DNA of 64,000 nt. Source: Thermoanaerobacterales bacterium 50_218. Lineage in GTDB: Bacteria; Bacillota; DSM-12270; Thermacetogeniales; Thermacetogeniaceae. A program made the position numbers and the translations under genes. The notes below the pieces were generated by a model, which was not told where the DNA came from, ran no database searches, and saw only the letters and a list, made by a program, of their open reading frames with translations. Of the stretch, positions 8,648 through 18,476 are shown in pieces. Every line of letters starts with the position of its first letter. Within the stretch, counting starts at the first letter, position 1. The stretch is taken from NCBI GenBank assembly GCA_001508855.1, contig LGFL01000001.1, forward strand, positions 48,336 through 112,335. Direction: 5' to 3'.

Positions 8648-8957
8648 GTCGCCTCTCTTCATTTTGTTGCCTAATAGCCGCCAAAATTTTTACTTCTCCT
8701 CAAAAGAATTCTGCATAAGATAAGGAAGGTGAATTATCGGTGCCCTGCTGTGGAAGCAGGGTTTTGTTGTTTTTGCTACTGGCAAGAAGTAAGACAGCTT
8801 TTTTCTGTGATCATACTCGTAAAAATGAAAACTTTCAGTAGGTTGAAAACAGGAACAGGGAGGAATGTCAAGAAATGTTCTAATAGGATGGACTCTAGTG
8901 GTTCAGCCTTTATAGAGAGAAAACTTTGAAGGAATGCTCTAATAGAGGTGACTCCAT
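8648..8957 (+). other. Intergenic region before UbiB-like gene
   Basis: No convincing gene. A second hairpin, CCCTGCT (8743-8749) with AGCAGGG (8755-8761), followed by TTTTGTTGTTTTTG, looks like a terminator. Two imperfect 22-base direct copies start at 8875 and 8934 (shared core CTCTAATAG/TTCTAATAG and GACTC). The second copy contains the ribosome site of the next gene. A 66-codon open frame at 8729 has no protein-like character. Confidence 0.5.
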
Positions 8958-10637
8958 ATGAATAAAGGATTGCTTTACCGTTATCGCCACTGGCGCAGAT
9001 ATCAGGAAATCCTCAATGTTCTTGTCAAGCACGGCTTCAGTTTTCTCATTGAGAAGTTGGAACTACCTGGCCTACCGTTCCACAGGCGTTTGCAAGGCGG
9101 GATAAAACTCCAGAGAAAAGAAGAGTCAACTCAGTTGCCAAGACAGGTCGTCCAGGTGCTTGAGGAACTGGGGCCTGCCTTTATAAAGTTGGGTCAGTTA
9201 TTAAGCACTCGTGTGGACCTTTTACCTGAACCATTCCTGAAGGAACTGCAATTATTGCAGGATAGGGTTCCACCGATTCCTTATTCTGAAGTAGAGATGG
9301 TTTTCAAAAAGGAAAATGGAGTGGGGATTGAGACTGTTTTTTCGTCTTTTGATGAGGAACCTCTAGCATCTGCTTCTATAGGTCAGGTCCACAGGGCGGT
9401 TTTCAAGGATGGGCGTGAAGTTGTGGTAAAAGTCCAGCGACCCGACATTGAGCGGATCATCAGAACTGATTTTGAGATCATGCTTGAGTTAGCGAACCTG
9501 ATCGAGAAGAGGACACGGGTTGGCCAGGTTTATCGGATTACCGAAATGCTGGATGAACTGTCAACTTATGTTTTCGAGGAGCTTGACTTCACTCTCGAAG
9601 GAAGGAATGCGGAAATATTTCGGAAAAACTTCGCCGATGACCCCTATGTGTACATTCCCAAAGTTTACTGGGATTACACTACACCCAGGATCTTGGTTAT
9701 GGAATACGTTAAGGGGCATAAAATAACTACAAGAGAGGATATGGAAGAAGCAGGAATTGATCCCGTTTTCGTTGCCCGCAAACTAACTGATGCGATGATC
9801 AGACAGATTTATGTGTTTGGGATTTTTCACAGTGACCCTCATCCAGGTAATCTGGCGGTCCTTCCAGGCAACAAAATCGTTTTTATGGATTTTGGTCAGG
9901 TTGGTCAGTTGAGTGAGGAACTGCGTGAGGAAGCTGCTGATCTCGTGCTGGCAATGGTCCGGCACGATGTTGATGCCATAGTTAGCTGTCTTCTCAGTAT
10001 TGGAGTAGTCAGTGATAAGGTTAATTTTCGGAAGCTGAAACACGACCTCAGCAGGCTGGAGCGCAAATATTACGGACTCCCTCTTTCGAAGATCGAGATA
10101 GGTAGGTCGATTCAGGAACTCATGGGGATTCTCTATCATTACCAGATTCGGGTACCTTCTGATTTTACGATGGCTTTGAAGGCTCTCGTAACTCTTGAGG
10201 GTGTGATTAGGGAAATCGCTCCGGAAATGAGTCTCGCCGAAATTGCGGAATCATTTGCCAGGAAGGCGTATTACCAGCGCTTCGCTCCCCGGCGTTGGCA
10301 AAAGCGGTTGTGGCGTGAGATTGCAGAAACAGTAGGGAGCATATGTCGAATCCCCCGCTTTGCTGAGGATGTCGTCAACAAGCTCAACAGAGGAGAAGTT
10401 TCTTTGGTTGTTGAACATAAAGAGTTAATCTCCATCCTTGACAAGCTTCACAAAGCCATGAATCGTCTTGCTCTGAGTATCATTTTTGCGAGCATCCTTA
10501 TTGTTTCGGCTTTTTTGGTGAGATCAGTGTTGTCTCCGGTCTTCTTCAATCTCCACATTCCGGAGTTATTGTTTGCGTTTACATTGGTTTTTTCGTTTGT
10601 CCTGGTGCTTGCCTGCTTTTTTGCAAATCGTTCGTGA
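8958..10637 (+). CDS. UbiB/AarF (ABC1) family atypical kinase-like protein
   Basis: 559 residues, ATG start after AGAGGTG. The family motifs KLGQLLSTR and ASASIGQVHRA (the alanine-rich nucleotide loop), the VVVKVQRPDI lysine, and the catalytic HSDPHPGN and FMDFGQVG motifs are all present. Two hydrophobic segments at the C-terminus (about residues 495-517 and 530-555) would anchor it to the membrane. UbiB proteins support isoprenoid-quinone or lipid metabolism, but the substrate in anaerobic Firmicutes is not established. It stands alone between intergenic regions. Confidence 0.9.
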   Translation: MNKGLLYRYRHWRRYQEILNVLVKHGFSFLIEKLELPGLPFHRRLQGGIKLQRKEESTQLPRQVVQVLEELGPAFIKLGQLLSTRVDLLPEPFLKELQLLQDRVPPIPYSEVEMVFKKENGVGIETVFSSFDEEPLASASIGQVHRAVFKDGREVVVKVQRPDIERIIRTDFEIMLELANLIEKRTRVGQVYRITEMLDELSTYVFEELDFTLEGRNAEIFRKNFADDPYVYIPKVYWDYTTPRILVMEYVKGHKITTREDMEEAGIDPVFVARKLTDAMIRQIYVFGIFHSDPHPGNLAVLPGNKIVFMDFGQVGQLSEELREEAADLVLAMVRHDVDAIVSCLLSIGVVSDKVNFRKLKHDLSRLERKYYGLPLSKIEIGRSIQELMGILYHYQIRVPSDFTMALKALVTLEGVIREIAPEMSLAEIAESFARKAYYQRFAPRRWQKRLWREIAETVGSICRIPRFAEDVVNKLNRGEVSLVVEHKELISILDKLHKAMNRLALSIIFASILIVSAFLVRSVLSPVFFNLHIPELLFAFTLVFSFVLVLACFFANRS

Positions 10638-11024
10638 TGGGTTTGTTGTAAAAAATTTTATAAAAAAGCAGGAGTTTTTTTGATTACGTAGAATATGTAA
10701 TATCGAATAGTATTTGGAGTTGGGTCGATGAAATTTCCGTCCAGAAGAGGATTTTAAATGAGTGTGTAGAAATATAATATCGCTAGGGTGGAATTTAGCT
10801 TCGTTCCTGGAGTTCCCTCTAGGCATGGCAGCCCTCCTCAGAGTCAGATTTGTTCTGCTCATCGCCCGGGTAAACCTTCTACTCAACCTACTCAAATTGA
10901 AGCACGTCTAAAGTGTTCCCACTTGGTATCGAACCGAAGAGTGGTTTGAAAAAGTTAGGAAGGGAAAATGCGCTTCTCGAAGTTAGGAGGGGAAACCCGG
11001 ACTTTAGAATAAGGGAGTGTTTAT
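10638..11024 (+). promoter_or_regulatory. Leader/regulatory region upstream of CODH/ACS genes
   Basis: 387 bases without a credible gene. A TATAAT at 10773-10778 has no good -35 box. Two similar A-T-rich elements at 10688-10710 and 10766-10786 share GTAGAAATAT-like and AATATCG cores. Two near-identical 16-base direct repeats, AAGTTAGGARGGGAAA, lie at 10952-10967 and 10980-10995, 28 bases apart start to start and just before cooC. No known riboswitch was recognised. Confidence 0.5.
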
Positions 11025-11807
11025 GTGAAAATCGCTATTTCAGGTAAAGGCGGAGTTGGTAAAACCACCCTTGCTGCCGGATTGGCTAAGCTGTTTGCGG
11101 AAAGCGGGTACCAGGTTTATGCAGTTGATGCTGACCCAGATATCAGTCTGGGGACGACTCTCGGGGTGCCGGAAGAGAAGCTTGAGGCACAACCTCCACT
11201 TGTGGAGATGAAGCAATTGATTGCCGAGAGAACAAAGGCAAGTCCAGGTGGAGGGATGTTCATTCTCAACCCTCAGGTTGATGATATCCTTGATGATTAT
11301 GCGATAAAACTCGGGAGGATCAAGCTCCTCCGTATGGGGGCCGTCAAAAGAGCAGGAACCTCCTGCTACTGCCCGGAAAACGCCTTCCTCAACGCCATCA
11401 TAAATACACTTCTCCTGGGAAAACGTGACGTGGTGATTATTGATTTTGGCGCAGGTATTGAGCACCTGACCCGCGGCACGGCGCGGGGGGTGGATATCAT
11501 GCTTGTTGTGACTGAGCCCACAAGAGTGAGTGTAGAGACCGCAAAAGTGATCAAGAAGCTTTCTTCGGAAATGGGAGTACCCAAGATCAAAGTAGTTGGG
11601 AACAAGATTCGCTCCGAAAGGGAAAAAGATTTTCTCCTGCAGCAGTTTACCCAGGATGAGGTCTTGGGATTCCTCGAATTCAATGAAACTTTGTGGGAAA
11701 GTTCGCTGCTGGGGCATTCTCAAGAAAACGATGATGTTCTTCTGAGTTCTGTCAAGGGAGTTTATGACAAGATTATCGAAGAGGTAGGTGATGCCAGAAA
11801 AGAATAG
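11025..11807 (+). CDS. cooC: CODH nickel-insertion ATPase CooC
   Basis: 260 residues, GTG start with AAGGGAG upstream. A deviant Walker A motif, G7-K-G-G-V-G-K-T-T15, marks the MinD/ArsA-type dimeric ATPases. C114-Y-C116 is the CxC pair that binds metal at the CooC dimer interface. CooC loads nickel into the C-cluster of carbon monoxide dehydrogenase. It is the first gene of the CODH/ACS cluster, 88 bases before the CODH gene, which fits this role. Confidence 0.93.
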   Translation: MKIAISGKGGVGKTTLAAGLAKLFAESGYQVYAVDADPDISLGTTLGVPEEKLEAQPPLVEMKQLIAERTKASPGGGMFILNPQVDDILDDYAIKLGRIKLLRMGAVKRAGTSCYCPENAFLNAIINTLLLGKRDVVIIDFGAGIEHLTRGTARGVDIMLVVTEPTRVSVETAKVIKKLSSEMGVPKIKVVGNKIRSEREKDFLLQQFTQDEVLGFLEFNETLWESSLLGHSQENDDVLLSSVKGVYDKIIEEVGDARKE

Positions 11808-11895
11808 TTTAAGAGAATGTGAGGAAAACTTGGAGGAGGTTTAGTTTTTAACTCGGGAGAAGGATTCAATTTTATTTAAAAGGGAGGTTAAATGT

Positions 11896-13932
11896 ATGCC
11901 AAGATTTAGGGACACTTCGCTTTTGAACTCAAAGCCGTCTGTGCCCCGGAAAGACAGAAAGAAAAACCCCAAAGACATCAAACGCACAATCGATCCGGCT
12001 GCACTAGAAATGCTTGATCACACTCAGGAATGTAATATCATAACTGCTTTTGACCGCTGGTCTGCTCAGCAGCCGCAGTGTGCTTTCGGTTACCAGGGAA
12101 TCTGTTGCCGGATTTGCTTCGCAGGTCCTTGCCGGATTAAGTCTGATGAAGGACCAGGAAGCATGGGAATTTGTGGTGCCAGGGATTACACCATTGTTGC
12201 CAGAAATGCCATCAGGATGATGGCTGGTGGTTGTTCTGCCCACTCTGACCATGCCCGCGAGGTTGTCAACGTTGTCCTCCACATGTGTGAGGGCCACGCA
12301 CCTGACTACAAGATTACAGATCCGCAGAAGCTTTATCGGCTTGCTGATAAACTGGGTGTTAGCAGAGAAGGCAAATCTGATATGGAACTTCTCAAAGAAG
12401 TTGCGGAAATTGCGCTTGCTGACTTTGGGAAGCAGGATGAGAAGCCGCTATCCTTCTTGTGGGCGAACCTCTGTGAAGGCCGGAAGCAGAAGTACATGGA
12501 TTGCGACATTGTGCCGCGGGCTATCGACAGAGAAGTTGTTGAAGTCATGCACAGAACCCACGTAGGTGTTGACGCAGATCCGATCAACCTGATTTTCGGT
12601 GGTCTCAAGTGTTCCCTTGCTGATGTCACTGGTGAGCAGATTGCTACTGATTTTTCGGACATCCTGTTTGGGACACCCAAGCCGGTGATGAGCGAAGCCA
12701 ACCTGGGTGTTATTGATCCCGAGAAGGTAAACGTTGTTGTTCACGGCCACAACCCGATCTTGAGTGACATGGTTGTTGCTGCTGCCAAGGAGATGGAAGA
12801 AGAAGCCAAAGCTGCAGGCGCTGCGGGCATCCAGATTTCTGGAATTTGCTGCACGGGTAACGAAGTCTTGATGAGGCACGGAATTCCACTTGCCACCAGC
12901 TACATGGCTCAGGAACTTGCCCTGGCTACTGGTGCCGTTGATGTGATGGTTGTTGACGTTCAGTGTATCATGCCTGGTATCCGCAATGTGGCTGAGTGCT
13001 TCAACACCAAGATCGTGACAACCATTCCGATTTCCAAGATCCCCGGTTCCTACCACATTCCCTTTGATGAGTCCCGGGCAATGGACTGTGCAAAAGAGAT
13101 CATTCGGTTAGGAATAGAAACATTTAAGGTCCGCAAGGAGAGTGGCCGCCCAGTTAAGGTCCCGCAGATCAAGAGCAAGTGCATGGCAGGTTTCAGCCTG
13201 GAGGCCTTGCTTGACCTGTTTGCCGCCATCAACCCAGAGCGCCCATTACGTGTTCTCACAGACGCCATCATCAATGGAGAGCTTTTGGGTGTGTGTTTGC
13301 TTGCAGGATGCAACAACCTGGAGGCCATCTACGAGAAGAGCCACACTGAAATCATTAAAGGACTGGCCCAGAATAACGTCTTCCTGGTTGGTACTGGCTG
13401 CGTCATGCAGGCAGCAGCAAAACATGGCTTACTGACCTATGAAGGTGTGGAAAAATATGCAGGACCAGGGTTGAAGGCATTTATTGACAGGCTCTACGAA
13501 GCCAACAAAGACAAACTTCCGGATAAGCTACCACTTGCCTTCCATATGGGGTCATGTGTTGATAACTCGAGGGTGTTTAACCTGTGGAACCTGATGGCCG
13601 AGGAAATGGGAGTTGATGTTCCGAAGGTTCCATTTGTTGCTAGCGCGCCTGAAGCGATGAGTGAAAAGGCTGTTGCCATCGGTTCCTGGGTGCTGGTCAA
13701 CGGAATCCCAACTCATGTAGGAACAATGCCACCACTCGAAGGAAGCAACCTTGTGTGGAGTGTAGTTACCTGTATTGCTCACGATGTGTTTGGCGGCTAC
13801 TTCATACTGGAAACGGATCCCGAAGTGGCAGTGAAGAAGCTCGTGGCTGCACTTGAGTATCGTGCCTGGAAACTCAGAATCCACAAGAAGGCTGCCGAGG
13901 AGTACGGTACTGAACTATGCCAGGCCTTTTAA
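11896..13932 (+). CDS. acsA: Carbon monoxide dehydrogenase, catalytic subunit of CODH/ACS
   Basis: 678 residues, ATG start after AAAGGGAGGT. It interconverts CO2 and CO at the Ni-Fe-S C-cluster. The N-terminal cysteines C62, C70, C71, C74, C79 and C93 match the B- and D-cluster ligand pattern of CooS/AcsA. The histidine/cysteine region CSAHSDHARE and later ISGICCTGNEVLMRHG and GTGCVMQAAAKHG contain C-cluster and proton-path residues. Length is typical. With AcsB (next gene) it forms the bifunctional complex in which CO travels through an internal tunnel. Confidence 0.97.
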   Translation: MPRFRDTSLLNSKPSVPRKDRKKNPKDIKRTIDPAALEMLDHTQECNIITAFDRWSAQQPQCAFGYQGICCRICFAGPCRIKSDEGPGSMGICGARDYTIVARNAIRMMAGGCSAHSDHAREVVNVVLHMCEGHAPDYKITDPQKLYRLADKLGVSREGKSDMELLKEVAEIALADFGKQDEKPLSFLWANLCEGRKQKYMDCDIVPRAIDREVVEVMHRTHVGVDADPINLIFGGLKCSLADVTGEQIATDFSDILFGTPKPVMSEANLGVIDPEKVNVVVHGHNPILSDMVVAAAKEMEEEAKAAGAAGIQISGICCTGNEVLMRHGIPLATSYMAQELALATGAVDVMVVDVQCIMPGIRNVAECFNTKIVTTIPISKIPGSYHIPFDESRAMDCAKEIIRLGIETFKVRKESGRPVKVPQIKSKCMAGFSLEALLDLFAAINPERPLRVLTDAIINGELLGVCLLAGCNNLEAIYEKSHTEIIKGLAQNNVFLVGTGCVMQAAAKHGLLTYEGVEKYAGPGLKAFIDRLYEANKDKLPDKLPLAFHMGSCVDNSRVFNLWNLMAEEMGVDVPKVPFVASAPEAMSEKAVAIGSWVLVNGIPTHVGTMPPLEGSNLVWSVVTCIAHDVFGGYFILETDPEVAVKKLVAALEYRAWKLRIHKKAAEEYGTELCQAF

Positions 13933-13962
13933 GATGAATTAAGGGAAAGGGGGCTAAAAAGC

Positions 13963-16185
13963 ATGTCTTCTACTGCGTGGCGTGTAGAAAGAGAACGATT
14001 TGAGGAAATTTATGAGGGCAGCATTGAGCCTGGTAAAGAACCAAAGAAGTTGTTTAGGCAAGCCTATGAAGGCACAATTGTTGCTCTTTCCTACGCTGAA
14101 ATTTTGTTAAACAAGGCAATCAAAGATTTTGGGCCTGACCACCCGGTGGGGTATGGAAAAGATACTGCCTATTTCCTCCCTGCCATTCGGGCTCTCAGTG
14201 GTGAAGAAGTGACCAAGCTGGGTGACTTAGTCCCCATACTGAACAGAATGCGGGATCAGGTTCATCCTGAAATTTCACTGGAGAATGGATTGCTCTGGGG
14301 AGAAGCAACAATTTACGCTGCAGAGATCATTGAAGCTGTGAGGTATGCTACAGGTCGGCATGAGTTCCTCCCCAAGCCGTGGACCGGGTTTATTCCTGAC
14401 CCCCTGGTGAGGAAGTGGGGAATCAAGCACGTCGACTGGACGATCCCAGGCGAAGTACTTATCGTTGGGCGTTTCCGCACCTCTGAAGATGCCATCAGGA
14501 TCGTCAACAAGCTCGTCCAGAAGAGCTTCATGATCTTCCTCTGTGACGAAGTGATTGAGCAGTTGCTGGAGCAGGGATTCAAATTTGATGTCGAAGCCTG
14601 GCCGGTTTACCCACTGGGCAACTTTACCCAGGTCATTCATGCTGTGAACTATTCATTGCGGGCATCGAGCATGTTCCCGGGGATTCCTCCTGGCGACCGC
14701 TTCATGCACAGGAACTACCTGCGTGACCGCATCCTGGTATTCGTAATGGCACTTGGTGAGCGGGACATTGTTAAGGTTGCTGCTTCATTCGCGGCGATCT
14801 TCCTTGGCTTCCCGGTGATTGTCGACCAGCCGCTGGAAGAAGACGAGATCTGGCCAGAATGGTACTTCTCGATTCAAGACTACGACGAAATGGTTCAGGT
14901 TGGAATCGAAGTCCGCGGCATTAAGATCACAGCTATTGAAATTGACATTCCTGTTGCTCACGGTCCTGCTTTTGAGGGTGAGGCCATCCGGAAGGCCGAC
15001 ATGTATTGCGAGTTCGGCGGCGGTCGCTCGATGGCTTTCGAACTTGTGAAGATGGCTTCTGCTGACGAAGTTCAGGATGGAAGGTTCCAGCTTATCGGAC
15101 CTGACCTCGACCAGCTTGAACCTGGAAAGGCTCATCCTCTGGGAATCGTGATTGAGGTCTACGGCAGGAAGTTCCAGGAAGACTTCGAACCTGTCCTTGA
15201 ACGTCGGATCCACTACTTCTGCAATTATGGTGAAGGAGTCTGGCATACCGCCCAGCGTGACCTGATGTGGTTCCGGATCAGCAAGGCTGCATTTGAGAAA
15301 GGTTTCCGCTTCGAGCACCTGGCGAAACTGCTCTACGGTTACTTCAAGAAAGAGTACGCGGCGATCATTGACAGACTTCAGGTTACCATTATCACTGATC
15401 CTGCCGAGGTCGAAAAACGGATTGAGGAAGCACGCGAAAAGTACAGAGCAAGAGATGCACGGCTCGAAGGTCTGCGCGACGAAGCAGTCGAGGAGTTCTA
15501 CACCTGCACTTTGTGCCAGTCTTTCGCACCGACCCACATCTGCTTCGTGTCTCCGGAGCGGACGGGTTTATGTGGTGCCGTCAGTTGGCTTGACGCCAAG
15601 GCAACCTATGAAATCGACCCGACTGGCGTCTGCCAGCCTGTAAAGGTTACGAAGGAATACCTGATCGACCCGGTTAAAGGTGAATGGTCTACAATTAACG
15701 AAGAGGCTGCAAAACGGACTCAGGGTAAGACTACCTCAGTATGCATGTATACAGCGATGGATCGCCCGATGACCACCTGTGGTTGCTGTGAGTGTATTGC
15801 TGCTTACTCACCTGAGTTGAACGGTTTCGTGATTACTGCCCGTGAATACAATGAAATGACCCCGGTAGGAATGACCTTCTCGACCCTTGCGGGAATGGTC
15901 GGTGGCGGTCAGCAGACACCAGGATTCGTTGGATTGGGTAAGTTGTACCTGATCAGCCGCAAGTTCCTGCCTGCAGACGGTGGCATCGGAAGAATCGTCT
16001 GGATGCCTAAGTTCCTGAAGGAAGAACTGCGCGAAGGACTCAATGCCCGGGGTAAAGAAGCTGGATATGGCGACAATTTTGCCGACATGATCGCTGACGA
16101 AACGGTTGGAGTAACACCTGACGAGGTTCTGCCCTTCCTCCAGGAAAAAGGACACCCAGCCCTTTCGATGGAACCCTTGATGTAA
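13963..16185 (+). CDS. acsB: Acetyl-CoA synthase subunit of CODH/ACS
   Basis: 740 residues, ATG start with AAAGGGGG upstream. It joins CO, a methyl group from the corrinoid protein and CoA into acetyl-CoA. The A-cluster ligands are intact: C515, C518, C527 and C537 for the [4Fe-4S] part and C606-G-C608 for the distal nickel. The long N-terminal domain required for CODH docking is present, so this is the bacterial full-length form, not the shorter archaeal one. It lies 30 bases after acsA. Confidence 0.97.
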   Translation: MSSTAWRVERERFEEIYEGSIEPGKEPKKLFRQAYEGTIVALSYAEILLNKAIKDFGPDHPVGYGKDTAYFLPAIRALSGEEVTKLGDLVPILNRMRDQVHPEISLENGLLWGEATIYAAEIIEAVRYATGRHEFLPKPWTGFIPDPLVRKWGIKHVDWTIPGEVLIVGRFRTSEDAIRIVNKLVQKSFMIFLCDEVIEQLLEQGFKFDVEAWPVYPLGNFTQVIHAVNYSLRASSMFPGIPPGDRFMHRNYLRDRILVFVMALGERDIVKVAASFAAIFLGFPVIVDQPLEEDEIWPEWYFSIQDYDEMVQVGIEVRGIKITAIEIDIPVAHGPAFEGEAIRKADMYCEFGGGRSMAFELVKMASADEVQDGRFQLIGPDLDQLEPGKAHPLGIVIEVYGRKFQEDFEPVLERRIHYFCNYGEGVWHTAQRDLMWFRISKAAFEKGFRFEHLAKLLYGYFKKEYAAIIDRLQVTIITDPAEVEKRIEEAREKYRARDARLEGLRDEAVEEFYTCTLCQSFAPTHICFVSPERTGLCGAVSWLDAKATYEIDPTGVCQPVKVTKEYLIDPVKGEWSTINEEAAKRTQGKTTSVCMYTAMDRPMTTCGCCECIAAYSPELNGFVITAREYNEMTPVGMTFSTLAGMVGGGQQTPGFVGLGKLYLISRKFLPADGGIGRIVWMPKFLKEELREGLNARGKEAGYGDNFADMIADETVGVTPDEVLPFLQEKGHPALSMEPLM

Positions 16186-16205
16186 GAATACAAGTTATTG
16201 ACCCA

Positions 16206-16234
16206 GGGCCACCGCTTCTGACTAGCGGTGGCCC
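16206..16234 (+). other. Strong hairpin between acsB and acsC
   Basis: GGGCCACCGCT (16206-16216) and AGCGGTGGCCC (16224-16234) form a perfect 11-bp stem with a 7-base loop. The next bases are GTTCGGGTC, not a T run, so it is more likely an mRNA stability or processing element, or a partial terminator, than a full stop. Confidence 0.65.
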
Positions 16235-16282
16235 GTTCGGGTCAAGATTTTTCAACAAAAAGATATGAAAGGAGAAGTGACA

Positions 16283-17623
16283 ATGGGTTTAACAGGACTG
16301 CAGATTTTCAAGTTGCTCCCCAAGACCAACTGTAAGGAATGTGGTTTTCCAACGTGTCTGGCTTTTGCGATGAGCCTTGCTTCTGGTAAGGCCAACTTGA
16401 GCCAGTGTCCTTACGTGTCTGATGAGGCCAAGCAGGCCCTTGAAGAGGCGACTGCTCCTCCAATGCGTCTGATCAAGATCGGAGCAGGGGAAAAGGTCCT
16501 GGAAATTGGTGATGAGCAGGTTCTCTTCAGACATGACAAGACCTTCTACCATCCCACAGGGATCTTCATTGAGGTATCTGATAACCTCAGTGAAGATGAA
16601 CTGAAGGCCAAGGTCGATGAAATTAATGAACTCGTCTTCGAAAGGGTCGGTGAGCGCTACGAGGTCGATGGTGTTGCCATCAAGAACGATTCCGGAAATG
16701 CCGATACCTTCAAGAAGGCTGTGGAAACTGTTGCCGGAAAGACAGATAAGGTCTTGATTCTTCTCACAGAAGACCCTGCAGTAATGGAAGCAGCGGCGAG
16801 TGTTGTTGCAGATCGCAAGCCTCTGCTCTACGCGGCAACTGGAGACAACTATGAGCAGATGGTCGAAGTGGCTAAGAAGTTCCAGGCTCCTTTGGCAGTC
16901 CGCGGGAAGAATCTCAGTGATCTCGCCGATCTCGTAGAGAAGATTGTTGGGCTCGGTTACAGGGAGCTTGTCCTCGATTCTGGAGAGCGCCAGACCTCTA
17001 AGGTTTTGGCAGACCTTACCCAGATCCGGAGGCAGGCGATCAAGAAGAGGTTCCGTCCCTTCGGCTATCCAACAATCACCTTTACTACAGAAGAAGATCC
17101 CATGAAGGAAGCTTTACAGGCACAAGTATATGTCTCCAAGTACGGCAGCATTGTGGTGATGAAGAACACTTCGAAACCCGCTTTGTTGACGCTCTTCACC
17201 TGGCGTCGTAATGTTTACACTGACCCGCAGAAGCCGATCGCAGTTCAGCCTGGAATTTATGCAATTGGTGATGTGACACCTGATTCCCCGGTTTACATTA
17301 CCACCAACTTCTCCCTGACCTTCTACACTGTCCAGACAGAAATCGAGGCAACCAGGATACCCAGCTACTTGATTGCCTTTGATACTGATGGACTTTCGGT
17401 TCTCACCGCCTGGGCTGGTGGCAAGTTTATCGGTGAAGAAATTGGGCCCTGGCTCAAGGAGTCGGAAATCAATCAGAAAGTCAACCACAGAAAGATCATC
17501 ATCCCAGGTGGCGTAGCTGCGATTAAGGGTAAGCTGGAAGAACTCTCTGGCTGGGAGGTAATTGTGGGGCCGCGTGAGGCTTCTGGTATCACCGCATTTG
17601 CCAAGATGCGCTTAGGAGCCTAA
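16283..17623 (+). CDS. acsC: Corrinoid iron-sulfur protein large subunit
   Basis: 446 residues from ATG 16283, 8 bases after AAAGGAG; an ATG at 16265 precedes that site and is rejected. The N-terminal cluster domain has C17, C20, C25 and C42 in the pattern CKECGFPTC...C that binds the low-potential [4Fe-4S] cluster reactivating cob(II)alamin. A TIM-barrel and a C-terminal B12-binding domain follow. With AcsD it carries the methyl group from AcsE to the A-cluster. Confidence 0.96.
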   Translation: MGLTGLQIFKLLPKTNCKECGFPTCLAFAMSLASGKANLSQCPYVSDEAKQALEEATAPPMRLIKIGAGEKVLEIGDEQVLFRHDKTFYHPTGIFIEVSDNLSEDELKAKVDEINELVFERVGERYEVDGVAIKNDSGNADTFKKAVETVAGKTDKVLILLTEDPAVMEAAASVVADRKPLLYAATGDNYEQMVEVAKKFQAPLAVRGKNLSDLADLVEKIVGLGYRELVLDSGERQTSKVLADLTQIRRQAIKKRFRPFGYPTITFTTEEDPMKEALQAQVYVSKYGSIVVMKNTSKPALLTLFTWRRNVYTDPQKPIAVQPGIYAIGDVTPDSPVYITTNFSLTFYTVQTEIEATRIPSYLIAFDTDGLSVLTAWAGGKFIGEEIGPWLKESEINQKVNHRKIIIPGGVAAIKGKLEELSGWEVIVGPREASGITAFAKMRLGA

Positions 17624-17700
17624 TTGAAAAAGCTTCGTCTGACAAGGAGCCTGGGATTTCCCCTATTATCTTACCAAAAACTAGTGAAGGGTGGTTGCAG

Positions 17701-18444
17701 GTGGCCAAACACATAGCAATTGCAGGTAAAGGCGGCACCGGGAAAACGACGGTTGCTTCCTTTGTGGTAAGGTATCTGGTGGAAGCTGGGAAGGGAAGCA
17801 TTCTTGCTGTTGACGCGGATCCCAATTCCAACCTTAATGAAGCATTGGGAGTAAAGGTAGATAACACCATCTCTAGTGTTCTGGTGGATATCAAAAAGAA
17901 CAAAGTTCCTACTGGAATGAGTAAGGACATCTACATGGAGATGATGCTCCATAAAGCTTTGGTTGAAACAGAGAAATTCGACCTACTGGTAATGGGGGGA
18001 CCCCAGGGCCCGGGGTGTTACTGTTACCCTAATGAGTTGTTGAAAAGAGAAATGGAAGTCATGGATAAGAACTATGATTATATGGTAATTGACAATGAAG
18101 CAGGGATGGAACACATAAGTCGCCAGACCATTGAAAACGTCGATGTGATGCTAGTTATTTCCGATCCTACTGCAAAAGGTGTGCGCTCTGCTGCAAGGAT
18201 CTTCGACCTGGCGAAAAGCTTGAATATTAAAGTAGGGAAAGCATACTTGATTGTCACCAAAACAGATGATCCAGAACCTCTTAAAGAGGAGATCAAGGCT
18301 ACAGGATTGGAATTTTTAGGTGTTATTCCTTACGATTCTCTGGTTGCTGAGTATGACCTCCAGGGAAAGCCACTGATTCAGTTGCCAGAGGAAAGTGTGG
18401 CCTGGAGTGCTGCACGCAAGTTGTTTGAGAAATTACCACTTTAG
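17701..18444 (+). CDS. acsF: CooC-type ATPase for ACS maturation (AcsF)
   Basis: 247 residues from GTG 17701, 8 bases after GAAGGG; TTG 17695 lies too close to that site. P-loop G9-K-G-G-T-G-K-T-T17 and a CYCYPN motif (CxC pair) mark it as a second CooC paralogue. The position between acsC and acsD is the place of acsF in Moorella, where its product is thought to aid nickel loading of acetyl-CoA synthase. The specificity is inferred from position. Confidence 0.88.
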   Translation: MAKHIAIAGKGGTGKTTVASFVVRYLVEAGKGSILAVDADPNSNLNEALGVKVDNTISSVLVDIKKNKVPTGMSKDIYMEMMLHKALVETEKFDLLVMGGPQGPGCYCYPNELLKREMEVMDKNYDYMVIDNEAGMEHISRQTIENVDVMLVISDPTAKGVRSAARIFDLAKSLNIKVGKAYLIVTKTDDPEPLKEEIKATGLEFLGVIPYDSLVAEYDLQGKPLIQLPEESVAWSAARKLFEKLPL

Positions 18445-18476
18445 CGCAAATTTTGATTAAGAAAGGGGAGTAAAGG

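Noticed and set aside
8524..8718. Plus-strand frame starting in tRNA-Leu
   Set aside because: It lies on the tRNA and its terminator; no ribosome site or protein character.
8729..8929. 66-codon frame before the UbiB-like gene
   Set aside because: Contains a terminator hairpin, has random-looking composition and ends in a repeat copy.
10566..10895. Minus-strand frame in the cooC leader
   Set aside because: Overlaps the UbiB-like gene end, has no ribosome site and a low-complexity, basic composition.
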